The notes beneath the pieces were generated by a model, which did not search any database, had not been told where the DNA came from, and was given only the letters and a program-made list of their open reading frames with translations. A program made the translations under genes and the position numbers. Positions 48,017 to 60,544 of a stretch of 64,000 bases of DNA are shown here, in pieces; positions within the stretch are counted from its first letter, which is position 1, and each line of letters opens with the position of its first letter. The DNA comes from Ailanthus altissimus. Taxonomy: Eukaryota > Streptophyta > Magnoliopsida > Sapindales > Simaroubaceae. The stretch covers positions 10,974,001 through 11,038,000 of the forward strand of contig OX327702.1 in assembly GCA_946807835.1 (NCBI GenBank), in the 5' to 3' direction.

Positions 48017-48986
48017 TTAAGCAAATAGATGAGGATACTTAGATCTCATTTCCTCTTCTCGTTCCCAGGTTGCCTCTTCAACTGCATGGTTTCTCTATAA
48101 AACCTTTACCAAATCAATCTTCTTAGTACGAAGAATTTGCTCCTTATTGTCCAAAATCTTAATGGGCACTTCTTCATAGGTGAGATCATCCCTAAGTTGA
48201 AGTGGCTCATAGCTTAACACATGTGAGGAGTTTAAAACATATTTCCGTAACATAGACACATGGAACACATTATGAACTCCTGATAATGATGGAGGAAGGG
48301 CAAGTCTATAAGCCACATCACTTATCCTTTCAAGGATTTCAAATGGACCAATGAATCTTGGACTCAACTTTCCTTTCTTGCTAAATCTCATGACTCCTTT
48401 CATTGGAGCAACCTTAAGAAATACCTTTTCACCCACCTTAAATTCTAGATCTTTTTCTCTATTGTCTGCATAGCTTTTCTGTCTACTCTGAGCCACTTTC
48501 ATTCTTTTTCTTATCTTCTCTATAACCTCACAAGTTTGCTGGACAATCTCTGGCCCTAAAATTTTCCTTTCTCCAACTTCATCCCAATGCACAAGAGATC
48601 TACATTTTCTTCCATACAAAGCTTCATATGGGGCCATACCAATAGTTGATTGATAACTATTGTTGTATGCAAACTCCACTAATGAAATGTGTTTGTCCCA
48701 ACTACCTTTAAAGTCTAACACACATGCCCTCAATATATCTTCTAGAATTTGAATGGTCCTTTCAGATTGACCATCAGTCTGTGGGTGGAATGCAGTACTG
48801 AAGTTCAACTTTGTGCCCATGGTATTATATAGGCTCTTCCAAAATATTGAAGTAAATCGGGGATCTCTATCAGATACAATTGACACAGGTACTCCATGAA
48901 GCCTTACAATTTCATCAAAATATAATTGGGCATACCTATCCATGGAATAAGTGGTGCATATTGGAATAAAATGTGCTGATTTTGTT
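48017..48986 (-). pseudogene. Chromovirus integrase C-terminal half and chromodomain
   Basis: After the nested LTR the frame resumes KSAHFIPICTTYS, then FDEIVRLHGVPVSIVSDRDP with the second catalytic Asp (SDRD), and FHPQTDGQSERTIQ with the catalytic Glu (SERT). Next come VEFAYNNSYQSTIGMAPYEA, the LYGRKCRS motif, the GPFEILERI region and HNVFHVSMLRKYV. The chromodomain follows, but at 48,095-48,097 TAG replaces the expected Trp codon after DLVKVL. Downstream the frame is still EEATWEREEEMRSKYPHLF to a stop at 48,017. The stop removes most of the chromodomain, which in this clade targets integration to heterochromatin. Confidence 0.9.
48982..48986. repeat. Target-site duplication, left copy (TTGTT)
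   Basis: TTGTT flanks the nested LTR here and at 51,760-51,764. Confidence 0.93.
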
Positions 48987-51759
48987 TGTAATATCCAATC
49001 TCTATTAGTAGTATTGGCGCCTAGAATTCGGTATAGAACAAATAAGACACCGTAGGGTTACTCAATTTTAACCCTATTAGAAATATTCCCTTTATAGTGC
49101 ACGTGAGAGATATTAAATCTAATTTGGTAATTTCACACTCGATCGGTGCACCGGACGACCCTAAAATATTTTTAGAATTTTTCTCTATTGGCTTGGAAAA
49201 GAAAATTCTAATTTACTACATGAATTTCCATTTAAGGGTTATGAATGGAACAAACCTTTGTTGAGAAACATAATCCATATATTAGAGAATGGACCAATTA
49301 GAAGAAATCTCATGGATTGCCAAGTTGAAAGTTCTAGTTAGTTCTTTGGACTATTCCAACTAGATAGTTACAAATGAACTAATTACATAATTAGTTTTCA
49401 ACTAATGGCAAATTAGTAATTTTGAGAAAGTTGAAGGGCAAAATGGTAAATTGAGGGAGGACTATAAATAGGTTGGAAGTGTGTAGAATTTTGAAGAAGA
49501 TCAAAAGCAAACACTTAGAACAAAAGAGAGAAAATTCGAGCTTGGAAAGGGGGGCTGCTACAGTGACCTTTCAAGTTTTGTTTTCATGAATTTTTATGTG
49601 TAATCAAGCCAAAATAAGGTTACAAACCAATCCCTAAGCTCAATTGAAGTCTTTATTAGTAGAAATTCAAGAAAAAGAGGTAAGAAAAGCATCTTTTATG
49701 AGTTTGATAAGTGAGATTTCAAGAATGTTTTAATTGATGTTCTTATGTGTATTCTTGGCTTAGATTGAGTTGAATTCTAGTGTGGAGCTTGAAGGAGTCA
49801 TCAATTTGAAGAAATTAGCAAGGTGAGAATTAGGGTTTTTGGTGATTTGTTGTAAAGATTTCAATTGGTTGTAATTAGGGCTTTAGAATGAAATTGGCAT
49901 GATTTTGTTGTAATTGGAACAAGAAATTGAGAAAAGGAATGTGTTGGAACCTAGGGTGAAATTCTGTCACTTTATGGAAGTTAGGAATTAAGTGGTGTTT
50001 TGATTGAATTGTTGTGTGTAAATGGTGTATATTGTGAATTGAATGTATATGGTTAATGGAAAAACCAAAAATAAAGAAAATGAGACATAATTATCCATGT
50101 GGGAAAGGTGAAGGGCAATTATGTCCAACTAAGTTATAAGGTGTTCAATAATTTTCAGGGCGCCGGATAGTGAGTTAGTTTCGATTATGGCTCTGTAACT
50201 AAAATCGGGAAGTAGTATGAATCCGGGCTTTGTATGCCGATTAGGGCGTTTAGTAGTTAAATGAGATTCTAGCATTCGATTTAGTTCTAAATGTTATTTG
50301 TGGCGCGTAGGTGAAGATAACCGAGAGCGTTAACGGGAGCAGAAATCTGGAGCGAAATTGAGCGCAGAGCAGTTGTGAGTGGAAATCTGCCATTTTTTTT
50401 ACTTTTCGGTTATTATATTTTCGCACAATGATTATGCATGTTTTATGAGCTTTCGATGCATAAATATGATTTATGATCTTGATATATTCATAGACATGCT
50501 TTTACATAATCGATTTGCAAAACAGTTTTAAAATTTCTGCATTCATTTTTAAGGCCATTGGTACCCCCAGATTATAGTGGTGATGATTGTATTAGACTCG
50601 GGCAGTATATCCCGTGCACATGGGCAGGTCTTGGGGGTGTGTCACTAACTCCGAAAAGTCGGAATGTCGAGTCATGTGAGTCGCTCTATGTGTACGGGAT
50701 ATTGTCTCGCTATATGCATGCGATGTAGGATTTCGCTGCGTAGCCAGTGAGATGTCTTGAGATGTCACTGTGGGTGCTGCTAGTTGAGGTGCCCCGTGAC
50801 CTACTCATGTATGCGGTGCTAGTTGAGTCACTGCGTGGGTATAGAGCTTTAGGGTTACCATTGGTACAGTTTAGAAAGAAAATGGCCGAGCGAGGATTTT
50901 ACTAGTTTTCGATTTACCGATAGCATTTATGCATTTATATGCACACAGCAGTTATTATGTTATACAGATTCTGAATATAGTTTTCCAAAGATGTAGATAA
51001 AACCCGCTCGGCAAGATTTCATTAGCATATGATATTAGAAACCGTTTTACAGTTTTACATCTATTTTAGAAGCATAATTTCTGTATGTACTTTAGAAATT
51101 GCTATCTTTGTATAATGTTCTTATAATTAAAATCTCATTTACACTCACTGAGCTCCTTTAGCTCACCCGTTTTATGTTTTATGTTTTTAAACCCCTTTCC
51201 TAGGTGCAAGTCTCGGTACGCAAGCTGCTGATTCTCCTGTTGCCGAGTAGTGGGCCGAATCCGAAGATTATTTTTGTACATGTAAATGTGCTAAATAGCA
51301 CTCTTTACTTTATGCATAGTAGTAGTAGGCATGTATATTTATATGTATATTTCGAACCAACAAAAAAATATTTCGAGATTTTGATGATCATCTTTACTTT
51401 TCATGAGTATGCTCATTTTGTGATTTAAATAAAATTTTTGAGTTGTGTTGGATTTGATTTGGAAAGGATCGGAGGTCCGAATTGATAGTATTGAGATGTG
51501 TTGGAATTAGAAGTGAAAATTCTTTGCAGGTTTATATGGACTTTCTAAAAAACAGGGGAAACTCTGTCCATTTGTTTTTAAAATTAAGATGTCGTTTTCA
51601 TGTATATTACTAGATCTTCTTAGTAGTAACAAGAATTAAAAAGGGGTTCGCCTCACGGAATTTCTCAACATACCCAGTTAGGTTCAGAGGAACTTCCGTC
51701 AGGGTGCCGGGCAGGGCTGCTGGGATCTATAGTAGAGGGTCTCGGGTTGGGTCCTGTCA
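48987..51759 (+). mobile_element. Solo LTR of a second Gypsy-like element, nested in integrase
   Basis: A 2,773-bp insert starting TGTAATATCC and ending GGGTCCTGTCA, with TTGTT on both sides. It contains no pol. Plus-strand LTR signals are a TATAAATA box (49,463-49,470) and AATAAA (51,428-51,433). The GC-rich central part (50,560-50,870) has the CCCGTGCACA...TGTACGGGATAT inverted motif, and TCACTGAGCTCCTTTAGCTC and a GTTCGCCTCACGGAATTTCT stretch lie toward the end. These resemble the LTRs of Tekay-type plant elements but are unrelated in sequence to the surrounding element's LTR. The 74-codon frame at 51,204-51,428 lies inside the LTR and is not a gene. Confidence 0.88.
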
Positions 51760-52045
51760 TTGTTAGCCTATCAATAATCACCCATATGGCATTGTAACTC
51801 TTTTGTGTACTTGGTAACCCAACTACAAAATCCATGGCTATATGCTCTCATTTCCATTCCAGTACCAATAAAGGTTTCAATAACCCAGATGGTCTTTGAT
51901 GTTCTGCCTTAACTTGCTGACATGTCAAACATTGCTCTATAAATTTTGCAATCTCTCTTTTCATATTAACCCACCAATAAACAGCTCGTAGGTCTCGATA
52001 CATCTTGGTACCTCCCGGATGGACAGTATATGGTGAACTATGAGC
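51760..52045 (-). pseudogene. Chromovirus integrase N-terminal part
   Basis: The minus-strand frame gives GGTKMYRDLRAVYWW, FIEQCLTCQQVKAEHQ (Cys pair of the HHCC zinc site) and IAMDFVVGLPSTQ with the first catalytic Asp, then WVIIDRLT at the nested-LTR junction. It contains stops: one after NEILV at about 52,046 and one where Trp is expected in the LEWKWE region. Confidence 0.85.
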
Positions 52046-52767
52046 TTAAACCAAGATCTCATTTTTTAACTTATCATTATTAGGCACACAAAGTCTACCT
52101 TCAAAATGTAGAGCTCCATCATCAAAAATAGCAAAGTTAGGCCTTTTACCCAATGGAATTTCTTCCATAATTTTCTTCAGATGCACATCATTACCTTGTG
52201 CTTCCTTAATTATCTTAATTAGGGTAGGCTGAATGAACATACTTGCAACATAAGCCCTATCATTAGATCTTACCACTTCAATGCCAAGCTTTTCTAAATC
52301 CAACAAAATTTGCTTTTGAGTAGTCAAAAGTGCTGCCATATGTCCTGAAGATTTTCTACTCAAAGCATCTACTACAATATTAGCTTTTCCCGGATAGTAG
52401 TTAATCACACAGTCATAATCTTTGACTAGTTCTAACCATCGATGTTGCCTTATACTCCTTTTGAGTAAAGAAGTATTTAAGACTTTTGTGATCTGTGTAA
52501 ATTTCACACCTTTCTCCATAAAGATAATGCCTCCAAATTTTAAGAGCAAAAACTACTGCAGCCAACTCCAAGTCATGAGTAGGGTAATTCTGCTCATAAA
52601 TCTTTAGTTGTCGTGAGGCATATGCCACTACCTTTCCATCCTGCATTAATACACACCCAAGCCCTTTCTTGGAAGCATCATTATAAATCACAAATCCAGC
52701 AGAAGCAGAAGGGATGGTTAGTATGGGAGCAGATACTAACCGATGCTTGAGTTCTTGAAAACTTTTC
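52046..52767 (-). pseudogene. Chromovirus RNase H and connection to integrase
   Basis: The RNase H frame begins [20 protein letters not shown] (52,691 downward) with the first catalytic Asp. It continues [20 protein letters not shown] and [15 protein letters not shown] with further catalytic residues. A deletion of about 5 bases just after QKE (near 52,460) shifts the frame; the second frame reads [20 protein letters not shown] then [10 protein letters not shown]. The end of the frame is the linker to the HHCC integrase domain. Confidence 0.88.
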
Positions 52768-53523
52768 TCACATTCTTCTAACCACTGAAACTTGACATTT
52801 TTTTCTTGTCAATTGAGTTAAAGGTGAAGCTATCTTAGAGAATCCTTCAACAAACCGTCTATAATATCCTGCCAGCCCAAGAAAACTTCGAATTTCCCCC
52901 ACATTAGTTGGTCTGGACCAATTCACCACTGCTTCAATTTTGCTTGGATCCACTGAAATTCCCTTTAAGGAAACAACATGTCCCAAAAATACCATTTGAT
53001 CTAGCCAGAATTCACATTTCTTGAATTTTGCATAAAGCTGCTTCTCCCTTAACACTTGTAGGACTTTTCTTAAGTGTTCTTCATGTTCTCCCTTACTCTT
53101 AGAGTACACTAGGATGTCATCAATAAACACAATAACAAACCTATCCAAATAATCCTTGAATACTCTATTCATTAGATCCATAAAGGCAGCAGGTGCATTT
53201 GTTAACCCAAATGGCATAACAATAAACTTATAATGCCCATATCTGGTACGAAATGCAGTCTTTGGAATGTCTTCTTTCTTGATCTTCAATTGATGATAAC
53301 CAGAACGAAGATCAATTTTTGAGAATACACAAGCTCCTTGCAACTGATCGAATAAATCATCGATTCTTGGAAGTGGATATTTATTCTTTACAGTCACACA
53401 GTTCAATTCTCGATAGTCAATACATAATCTCATTGAACCATCTTTCTTCTTAACAAAAAGAACTGGAGCACCCCAAGGTGAAACACTCGGCCGAATAAAC
53501 CCCTTCTCAAGTAATTCATGTAG
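52768..53523 (-). pseudogene. Chromovirus reverse transcriptase
   Basis: The frame starts after an in-frame TAG as [20 protein letters not shown] and [10 protein letters not shown], then [20 protein letters not shown], with [12 protein letters not shown] (first Asp) and [13 protein letters not shown], the catalytic box in the FIDD form common in chromoviruses. [20 protein letters not shown] and [12 protein letters not shown] follow. Domains are in order and otherwise well preserved. The frame ends at about 52,768 because one extra A in the run coding TRKKN shifts it; RNase H continues in the next frame. Confidence 0.92.
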
Positions 53524-54180
53524 CTATTCCTTCAACTCTTTAAGCTCTACTGGTGCCATACGATAAGGTGTTTTAGATATAGGACTGGTTCCTAGCAGAA
53601 GTTCTATAGTGAATTCAATCTCTCGATCTGATGGAACTCCAGGTAAATCTTCAGGGAATACATCTATAAACTCATTCACACCTGAAACATCTTGTATTTT
53701 CATTTCTTCTTTCTTTGTATCCACTACAGTCGCTAAGAAACACTGACAGCCCTTTTTAAGACTTTTCCAAGCTTGTAAAGCAGATATTACTTTTGGCAAA
53801 GAGCATAACTTAGAACCAATAAAACTAAACTCAGGCTCCCCGGGTGGTTGGAAAACAACTTCTTTCTCAAAGCATTTAACATTAGCATGGTACATAAACA
53901 ACCAATTCATACCAAATATAACATCAAAATCATACATATTCAAGATAATCAAATCTGTTTGTAGCACCTTATCTCCTATTTTAATTTTACATGATTTTAC
54001 CACATTTGTAGCACACATCAAATCTCCAGAAGGAGTTGCAACACATAAATCTACACCCAAAGGTTCTGGCATAACCCCCATATTACTAACAAATGCATAG
54101 GACACAAATGAATGGGTAGAACCCGAATAAAAAAGAGCTAAACCATGCTGGCCAGATATGGAAATTGTACCTGTCAACAC
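53524..54180 (-). pseudogene. Chromovirus aspartic protease, active-site Asp lost
   Basis: The frame reads ISGQHGLALFYSGSTHSFVS. The family motif is LFDSGSTHSF: the catalytic Asp is Tyr here (TAT for GAT), so the protease cannot function. The rest is typical: PLGVDLCVATPSGD, IILNMYDFDVIFGMNWL, DVFPEDLPGVPSDREIEFTI and PYRMAPVELKELKE, where a TAG (53,524-53,526) interrupts the join to reverse transcriptase. The upstream join to gag needs a frame change near 54,180. Confidence 0.9.
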
Positions 54181-54455
54181 AGAAGGTGAATCATCTGCTT
54201 CTTTTCTGGTAAGAGCATAGACTCTTGCTTGAGCTTTCTGATCTTTTTAAATCCTCCCTGATCATTCTTCATCTCTGGACAATTCTGAATAAAATGACCA
54301 GTCTTTCCACACTTAAAACAAGCTCCACTCTTCCTGAACACACCCCTCCATGTTGTTTCCCACATGTATCGCATAATAGGAAATCCTTCTTTTCAATGTC
54401 ATCATTCCTCTGCCTCTTCTTTCCTTTCCACCTGTCAAACTTTTTCTGATTATTT
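54181..54455 (-). pseudogene. Chromovirus gag zinc-knuckle region
   Basis: Two overlapping frames supply this region: LLCDTCGKQHGGVC in one and FRKSGACFKCGKTGHFIQNC in the other. The second holds a CCHC zinc knuckle (C-X2-C-X4-H-X4-C) that packages element RNA. A frameshift lies near 54,340, and others join it to the gag body and to the protease. Confidence 0.85.
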
Positions 54456-55190
54456 TTAACCCAGGGTCTCTTTTTCTGATCGATGATGACCCACATGTTT
54501 GGACTCAGATGGAGTTGCTAATTCTTCATCCCTTGCTAATATTTCAGCCCTTTGTACTACTGCACTATATGTCTGTAAATCAAGGACAGAGAGTAACCTT
54601 CTCACTTCTAGTTTAAGACCCATCTGAAACCTCTTGGCCTTACGTGCTTCTGTATCTACTAAGTGGGGAGCAAACTTGGACAACTCCTTAAACTTCCTCT
54701 CATATTCTGTTACTGACATTTTACCCTGAGTAAGGTGGATAAATTCTACTTCTTTCTCATCTCTTAGGGACTGGGGAAAGTATTTTTCATTAAATAATTC
54801 CTTGAATCTTTCCCATATTATCTGGTTCTTATCAACATTCAGTGTTTGCATGGTCATCTTCCACCAATGACTGGCTCTCTCTTTGAGCATGTAAGTGACA
54901 CAACTTACTTTATGTGAATCTGAACAATCGAGGAGGCTGAATATCTTTTCCAACTCACGGATCCACTCCTCAGCAACCAGCGGGTCTTTTGAGCCTTCAA
55001 ATGATGGTGGTTGCAATTTTTTGAATTGCTCAATAATATGGAATTTATCATTATGGTCTGCTTTGGGTCGTTGTTGTTGAAGCACATTATTCACTGCTTG
55101 AACAATATTTTGGATGGTAGCAGGGTTTTCTCCTGAAGTACTCTCATTCACAGTATCAGCACTTCTAGTAATTCTTGGATTACGCCCCAT
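54456..55190 (-). pseudogene. Chromovirus gag, capsid part
   Basis: The start is taken at MGRNPRITRS (ATG at plus 55,188-55,190); the open frame extends a further 38 codons upstream, but those look non-coding. The Retrotrans_gag domain is clear: FKKLQPPSFEGSKDPLVAEE, WIRELEKIFSLLDCS, KERASHWWKM, IIWERFKELFNEKYFPQSLR, MSVTEYERKFKELSKFAPHL and FQMGLKLEVRR. The frame ends early at 54,456 within the linker to the zinc knuckle because of a frameshift. Confidence 0.9.
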
Positions 55191-55329
55191 CTTTTCAAAA
55201 TCACAAAGATAAGTAAGTAAGATATCAAATAAATCAATATATATAAATAAGTACATATACAATCTTAAGGATTTGGCATCGGCTGGGTTCCTTTGACTAG
55301 ACACATAAAGTCTACAGAATCATATCTTA

Positions 55330-55341
55330 GCTCTGATACCA
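55330..55341 (-). other. Primer-binding site, tRNA-iMet type
   Basis: The minus strand reads TGGTATCAGAGC, the standard plant primer site complementary to the 3' end of initiator-Met tRNA, eight bases downstream of the 5' LTR on the sense strand. Confidence 0.95.
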
Positions 55342-55349
55342 CTAAAAGC

Positions 55350-58195
55350 TGTCATGCCCCAGATTCAAAAGCTCTGACACACGACATCACTTACATTCAT
55401 TCACTGCATGTGCACTCATAAATAATATTACACAAAATTTTCAACTTTCATTCAATATAGGAATCCTTAGCAAGTTGCTAGTAAGTTCAACACTAAAATC
55501 AACCCATAACCTAACATATAAATATAAACTTCTCTTGACAATATTTAAACATTCATTTTAATTTCTTTCAGAATTATAGCAATTGAATTATGACTGGGAC
55601 AATTATTAAACCGGAGATACGCAGAGTTTTCTCAGAGATTAATACTCTACTACGTCACCAATAGCAACTTTGTTACCGGGAGCCTAGAATATATCCATTG
55701 TAAATTCTTACTTAAAATCATCCAATAACCACACTTTATAAAACTTAAACCAAATCCAATCCACACACAATGAAATAATACATAAGTATTTATTCAATAG
55801 GGACAAATCAAATATCATATCCCACGTGTCCCCAAATGAAACACTCGGTAACCTAGCAACTTAGGGAACCCAAGGAATAGCAGAAGCCTTGTCAAATCCG
55901 CTAAGCACACATGTACCTTATTTACTTGAAATCACCATAAACTATAATGAGTATAAAACTCAGTAAGCATACTAGTTTTTTATATATCAAATACAAATAC
56001 ATATATGTACACAATGCATATGTATGATATGCTGTGATCAATCAAAATCATAATGAGCATTCTTTCAAAACACATATCATGTAAGCGTTTACACATTCTT
56101 TCAAAACACATAATAGGAATACCATCACTTAACTACTACTTAGTAGGACTTACATATCACATATCACATAATGAGCCAAATGTCACTCGTAGGTGACATA
56201 CCGTATGAGAGGAATAGTACAAGTGAAGTTTTTAAATCACACATATATAATGCTCATGCCCGAAAGTAAAAGCCAAACCCTCACCCTGATCATCGGTGAG
56301 TCCTCTCACATGCACCAATACGCCACCACATGAATGTGATGACTCACTCTTCCTTTAGGTACCAATAGGATCCTCCCTAAATACGGAACACATAACATAT
56401 AACAATCCCGAAGGAAAGGCCACACATAAAGGCTCCACAAATCACATAAAATGCCTACTAAGTCAACAGTGAGTTCAAGTACCCTCAAAACACAAAATAT
56501 TTCTCATGGACATATTACACTTCAAAAGCTCTCTTTGTTAAACACATTTTACTTTGAAAGCTCATTTTCAAAAACACATGTATGTCATGTATGTCCATGC
56601 TCACATTTATAAATACAAATCTTCACATTTCATATCAAAATATACTTTGACATAACATAAACATATTCCTAACCATATTTACAAAATCATACAAAACAAT
56701 TACTACGTTTATTGTGATTTCAGTAAAAAGTCTAGTATACTTACCTCTTAACACTTTCAGCTACAAGGCTTAAATCTCCTTAACCTATCAATGGAGATTA
56801 ATCCTTTCATAAGCCTCACAATTCACACAAAATACTTTAAATAGTTTACAAAATTATACACAATGCATTTATCACATCAAATTGGTCTAAATACTTGGCT
56901 TCTCAAAACTTGTCATTCTGACCACTTACACTTAACAAAACTTTCTAATACATCAAATGATGTCCAATTACTCCAAAATCAGAATATACCATTCTTGACT
57001 CATATATCCTTCTTATATATAAATATTATATCAAAGTTCATACACAATCCATTCCATACACACCATCGAATCCAAACTACTAACCTGACAGGATCAAGAT
57101 ACTTACTGAACAGTATTCAATCTCCTAATTTTATAAAATCATATACTAACTCAAAAATTATAAAACTACCACATAATTACTCTTGACACATATCTCAGTC
57201 CATGATAAATAATTCACTTTCAAATCACTGCCAAAAGTATTTTAAAATTATTTTATTTCATAACTTTAAAAATCTATTAATTAAATACTGCAATGAGCTG
57301 ATACATTCTAGAAAATCATAACACTTCCACCACATTGATCTAAATTCTCAATTCCGAGTATATCATATTAGACATATACACTTATCATATTCCATAAATT
57401 TGTAATTTTGGAAGATCATTCAATAGGTCAAAAAGTATTTTCCACTGTAACATACTGTTTACACAGGAAATTTCTAGAATTTCAGGGTCATTTTGGTAAA
57501 TTCACTAAAAATTCAATTTCCAGAATTTGTAATCGATTCAAAGTTGCAGATGATCCTAAACATGTCTAATTTCATATAATCAAAATTCAAAACTAGAATC
57601 GAATCACAATAATTTATAAAATTCCTAGATCAAGAGACTATCAAGCAGAAACTCCACAATTCATCATGATTTATCAAGCTATCTTATAGATCATCATCAA
57701 TTCTCACAATATCATACGAAATAGACATCAAATCCTCAATTATACATATTTTCAAAAATTAAAACTTAAAGAAATTAACTTAATTAACACCAATAAATTG
57801 AGAAATAGTTGTGATATACCTCTTAAGATCCAAAATTCCAATTTCTTCTTCTTTTTCTTCTTCTTCTTCTCTTTCTCTCTCTTCTATTTCTCTCTTCTCT
57901 CTCTCAAAAGGGATAGCTCGACCCAAAAATGAGTAAATTAGGGTTTCAAAAGTGTATTTTTATACTAAGAGGTAAATATTTGATATTTACGAATTTGTCC
58001 GTAAAACTTTCAAAGTATTACAATTTGGTCCCTAAAATAAATCTAAAGTCTTACAAATAAACCCAATACTAATAGTATGTCCTTAACTTATAAAAACACT
58101 ATAAATAGCAATATAAAAATCAAGGATCACCCACATACAAATAAAAAATATATATATATACATATTCTTACCAGTTATGGATACTGGTTACTACA
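55350..58195 (-). repeat. 5' LTR of the chromovirus
   Basis: Starts TGTCATGCCC, ends GGTTACTACA; 2,846 bp. TATAAAAA on the minus strand lies at plus 57,957-57,964, and the pyrimidine tract at about 57,839-57,905 is the GA-rich leader. Differences from the 3' LTR cluster in the first ~120 bp, including C-to-T changes in CpG-like positions. Confidence 0.95.
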
Positions 58196-58200
58196 CAAGA
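58196..58200. repeat. Target-site duplication, right copy (CAAGA)
   Basis: Identical to 45,139-45,143. Confidence 0.95.
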
Positions 58201-60380
58201 ACACCATCATCATTCTACAAGCATCGAAAGAAGTGTAGATCTTAACTGAAAGGATCACGACACTCGTTTGGTTCATTTTTAAGATGTCTGATAGATGTAA
58301 ACCCTTCATTCAAGCATCAAAACTAAAATTGGGAATTCGTAGGACCCAAAGTAAATAGAAGCACTTTAACAGCTAAATGAGTATTTAAAGAAACCCCTTA
58401 ACCTTTCTCCTTCACTTGTTAATGAGAATTTGTTCCTTTATCTAGCAATTTCTAAGGTAGCAGTCAACGTAGTGCTATTTAGGGAATAAGATAGGCAGTA
58501 AAGATCGATCATATAAACCAGCAAAATACTATTAGATGCTGGACAAGGTACACTGCAGCAGAGAAGTCCTTGCCCTCGTATAAGCAAAGAACAACCTTAG
58601 ACATTACTTTGAGGCATATCCAATCATGGTATACATTTTTACCTCTTTGAATTCATACTATCAAGACTTGATGCTGTAAGAATGGTAACCAAGATGGCTT
58701 TAGAGCTCATCCATCTAGATATGGAATATAAACCAAAGACCACGATCAAAGGTTAAGTGTTGACAAACGTCCTTTTGGAGTGTGAACTAATCATAGAAGA
58801 TGACACTTTGTCACTAAAATATGCAAAAGCAACAAACTATGGCTGATGCATATAGATAGATCCTCTAACCATAAAGGAGTAAGACTAAAAATTAGAATCA
58901 AAAGTCCAGAAAGCCTTATTCTTAAATATGCTGTCAGATTTCTAACAATAACGTTCAACAACAAAGCTGAATACAAGGCATTAATTAAAGGCTTGCCATA
59001 ACATACTAACTAATAATCAAGAAACTGTGATATATACAGAGTGGACCTAATCACCTCTTAATGGAATGAAGGATATACAACAAAGAAAGAATGAATGAGA
59101 ATCTATTTATCTAAAGCAAAATAAATCATTCGCAAGTCACAAGAAGTTATTATCACTCAAATTCTAAGAAATATGAATACAAAAATAGACATACTTGTTA
59201 AGGAAACAACAGTCGTAGACCATTCCTTATACAAAATAGTTACACTTTCTATTTAACATAAGACTGTAATAGAAGAAGAAACAACATCATAAAATCAATA
59301 AGCAAAACATGTGAAAACATTGATTTCTGTTAACTGGATGACCTTTTACATTGAATTCTTGCAGAATTAGAAGCTCTCAAACGAAAGCTAAGAAGCTTAG
59401 GAATGAGGTTGAAAGATTTAGTCTTTTCAAAGAAACAATATACAGATGAGTATTATTAGGCATTTACCTACAATGCACATAAAGAAGAAAGTTAGAAGAT
59501 TCTAGAGAAGTATACGAGGGTATTTATAAGAACCATTCCAACGAACGCGCTCTTTCTTACAAGATCTTAAGGCAAGGATACTTTTGGCCCACTATGAAAA
59601 TAGAAACTTTAGATTACGTAAAAAGGTGCGAGAAGTGCTTCACTTATCCAACTTCCAGTGCAGAACCTATAAATAGTCTTCAGTTTATGGCCTTTCATCC
59701 AGTGATGGATGGGCATAGCAAGACCTTTACCTTTACCAGTCAGAAGGAAGCGATTCTTGCTACTAGCAACAGATTATTTCACGAAATGGGTTAAAGCTAA
59801 AGCTTACAAAAAAACATAACCGAATTTGAGGTAAAAGGTTTTTATGGACTAATATCATAACCAGATTTGAAATGCCATAGGTACTAGTCTTAGACATTGG
59901 CAAGCATTTCATAATCTCAAGAGTGATTGCTTTTTATAACAAGTTTGAAATTGAGCATAGATTCTTTTCTAAAAGTTATCTATAAAAGAACAAGCAAGTC
60001 GAAATCACAAATAAGACTATATCCATAATACTAAGGAAGAGGCTATAACAAAAGAAAGAAAAATGGTTAGAGGAACTCCTAAAACTTCTTTAGGTATAAA
60101 GGATAATAAAAAATCAATCCATAAGAAGCTCATTATAAGGTGTGGTCTATAGAACAGAAGTTATACTTCTTATAGAAGCCTTCATTCCTACCTTGAAGAT
60201 AAAACTAGTATTGAGAGAATCCCTTGACATCAACAAAAAGAAGAACACTGGAAAAATGGTCGAAACATAAGAAAAACTCTACATGGTCATTAAAAAGTTA
60301 AACCGTGGAGCGTACCTATAACTATATAGAGGGAAACCATTCCCACTCCATAGAACATATCCAAACTAAAAAATGTTTAT
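58201..60380 (+). pseudogene. Tat-type Gypsy pol remnant: RT end, RNase H, integrase
   Basis: This continues the pol interrupted at 45,143. The frame reads ITTLVWFIFKMSDRCKPFIQ (family ITALVRFISRMSDRC), then LFLYLAISKVAVNVVLFREQ for RNase H. Near 59,380-59,620 the integrase N-terminal zinc region appears with HSNERALSYKILRQGYFWPT then VKRCEKCF (HHCC). A decayed core follows at about 59,760-59,800 (TDYFTKWVKAKAY in a shifted frame). Many stops; inactive. Confidence 0.8.
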
Positions 60381-60544
60381 GTATGATTATCTCTTCTTAA
60401 TTTAGTTATCAATAAGATGATATTTTTTATATCTCCTTATATTACTATTATGATTGGGACATTTTGCAGAAAATCAAACCCTTTTTGGAAAGTCTTGGAG
60501 TCCTGGCTATATTTCTTAAGAAGGTCAGATGATAAAAAAGGATT
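60381..60544 (+). other. Tat element 3' region before the minisatellite
   Basis: Non-coding AT-rich sequence after the pol remnant; nothing further recognised. Confidence 0.4.

Larger units (their letters stand above)
45144..58195 (-). mobile_element. Tekay/Del-like Gypsy chromovirus, structurally full-length but defective
   Basis: A 13,052-bp element with 2.83-2.85-kb LTRs (TG...CA), a perfect 5-bp target duplication, a 12-nt tRNA-iMet primer site, a polypurine tract, and gag-protease-RT-RNase H-integrase-chromodomain order on the minus strand. The C-terminal chromodomain, iMet primer and long LTRs point to the Tekay/Del chromovirus clade. The LTRs differ by a few per cent by eye, so the insertion is fairly young compared with the surrounding Tat element. 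Damage includes frameshifts in gag, RT and RNase H, a lost protease Asp, in-frame stops, and an integrase split by another LTR. Confidence 0.95.

Noticed and set aside
54225..54449. Plus-strand frames opposite chromovirus gag
   Set aside because: Antisense shadows of the gag zinc-knuckle region.
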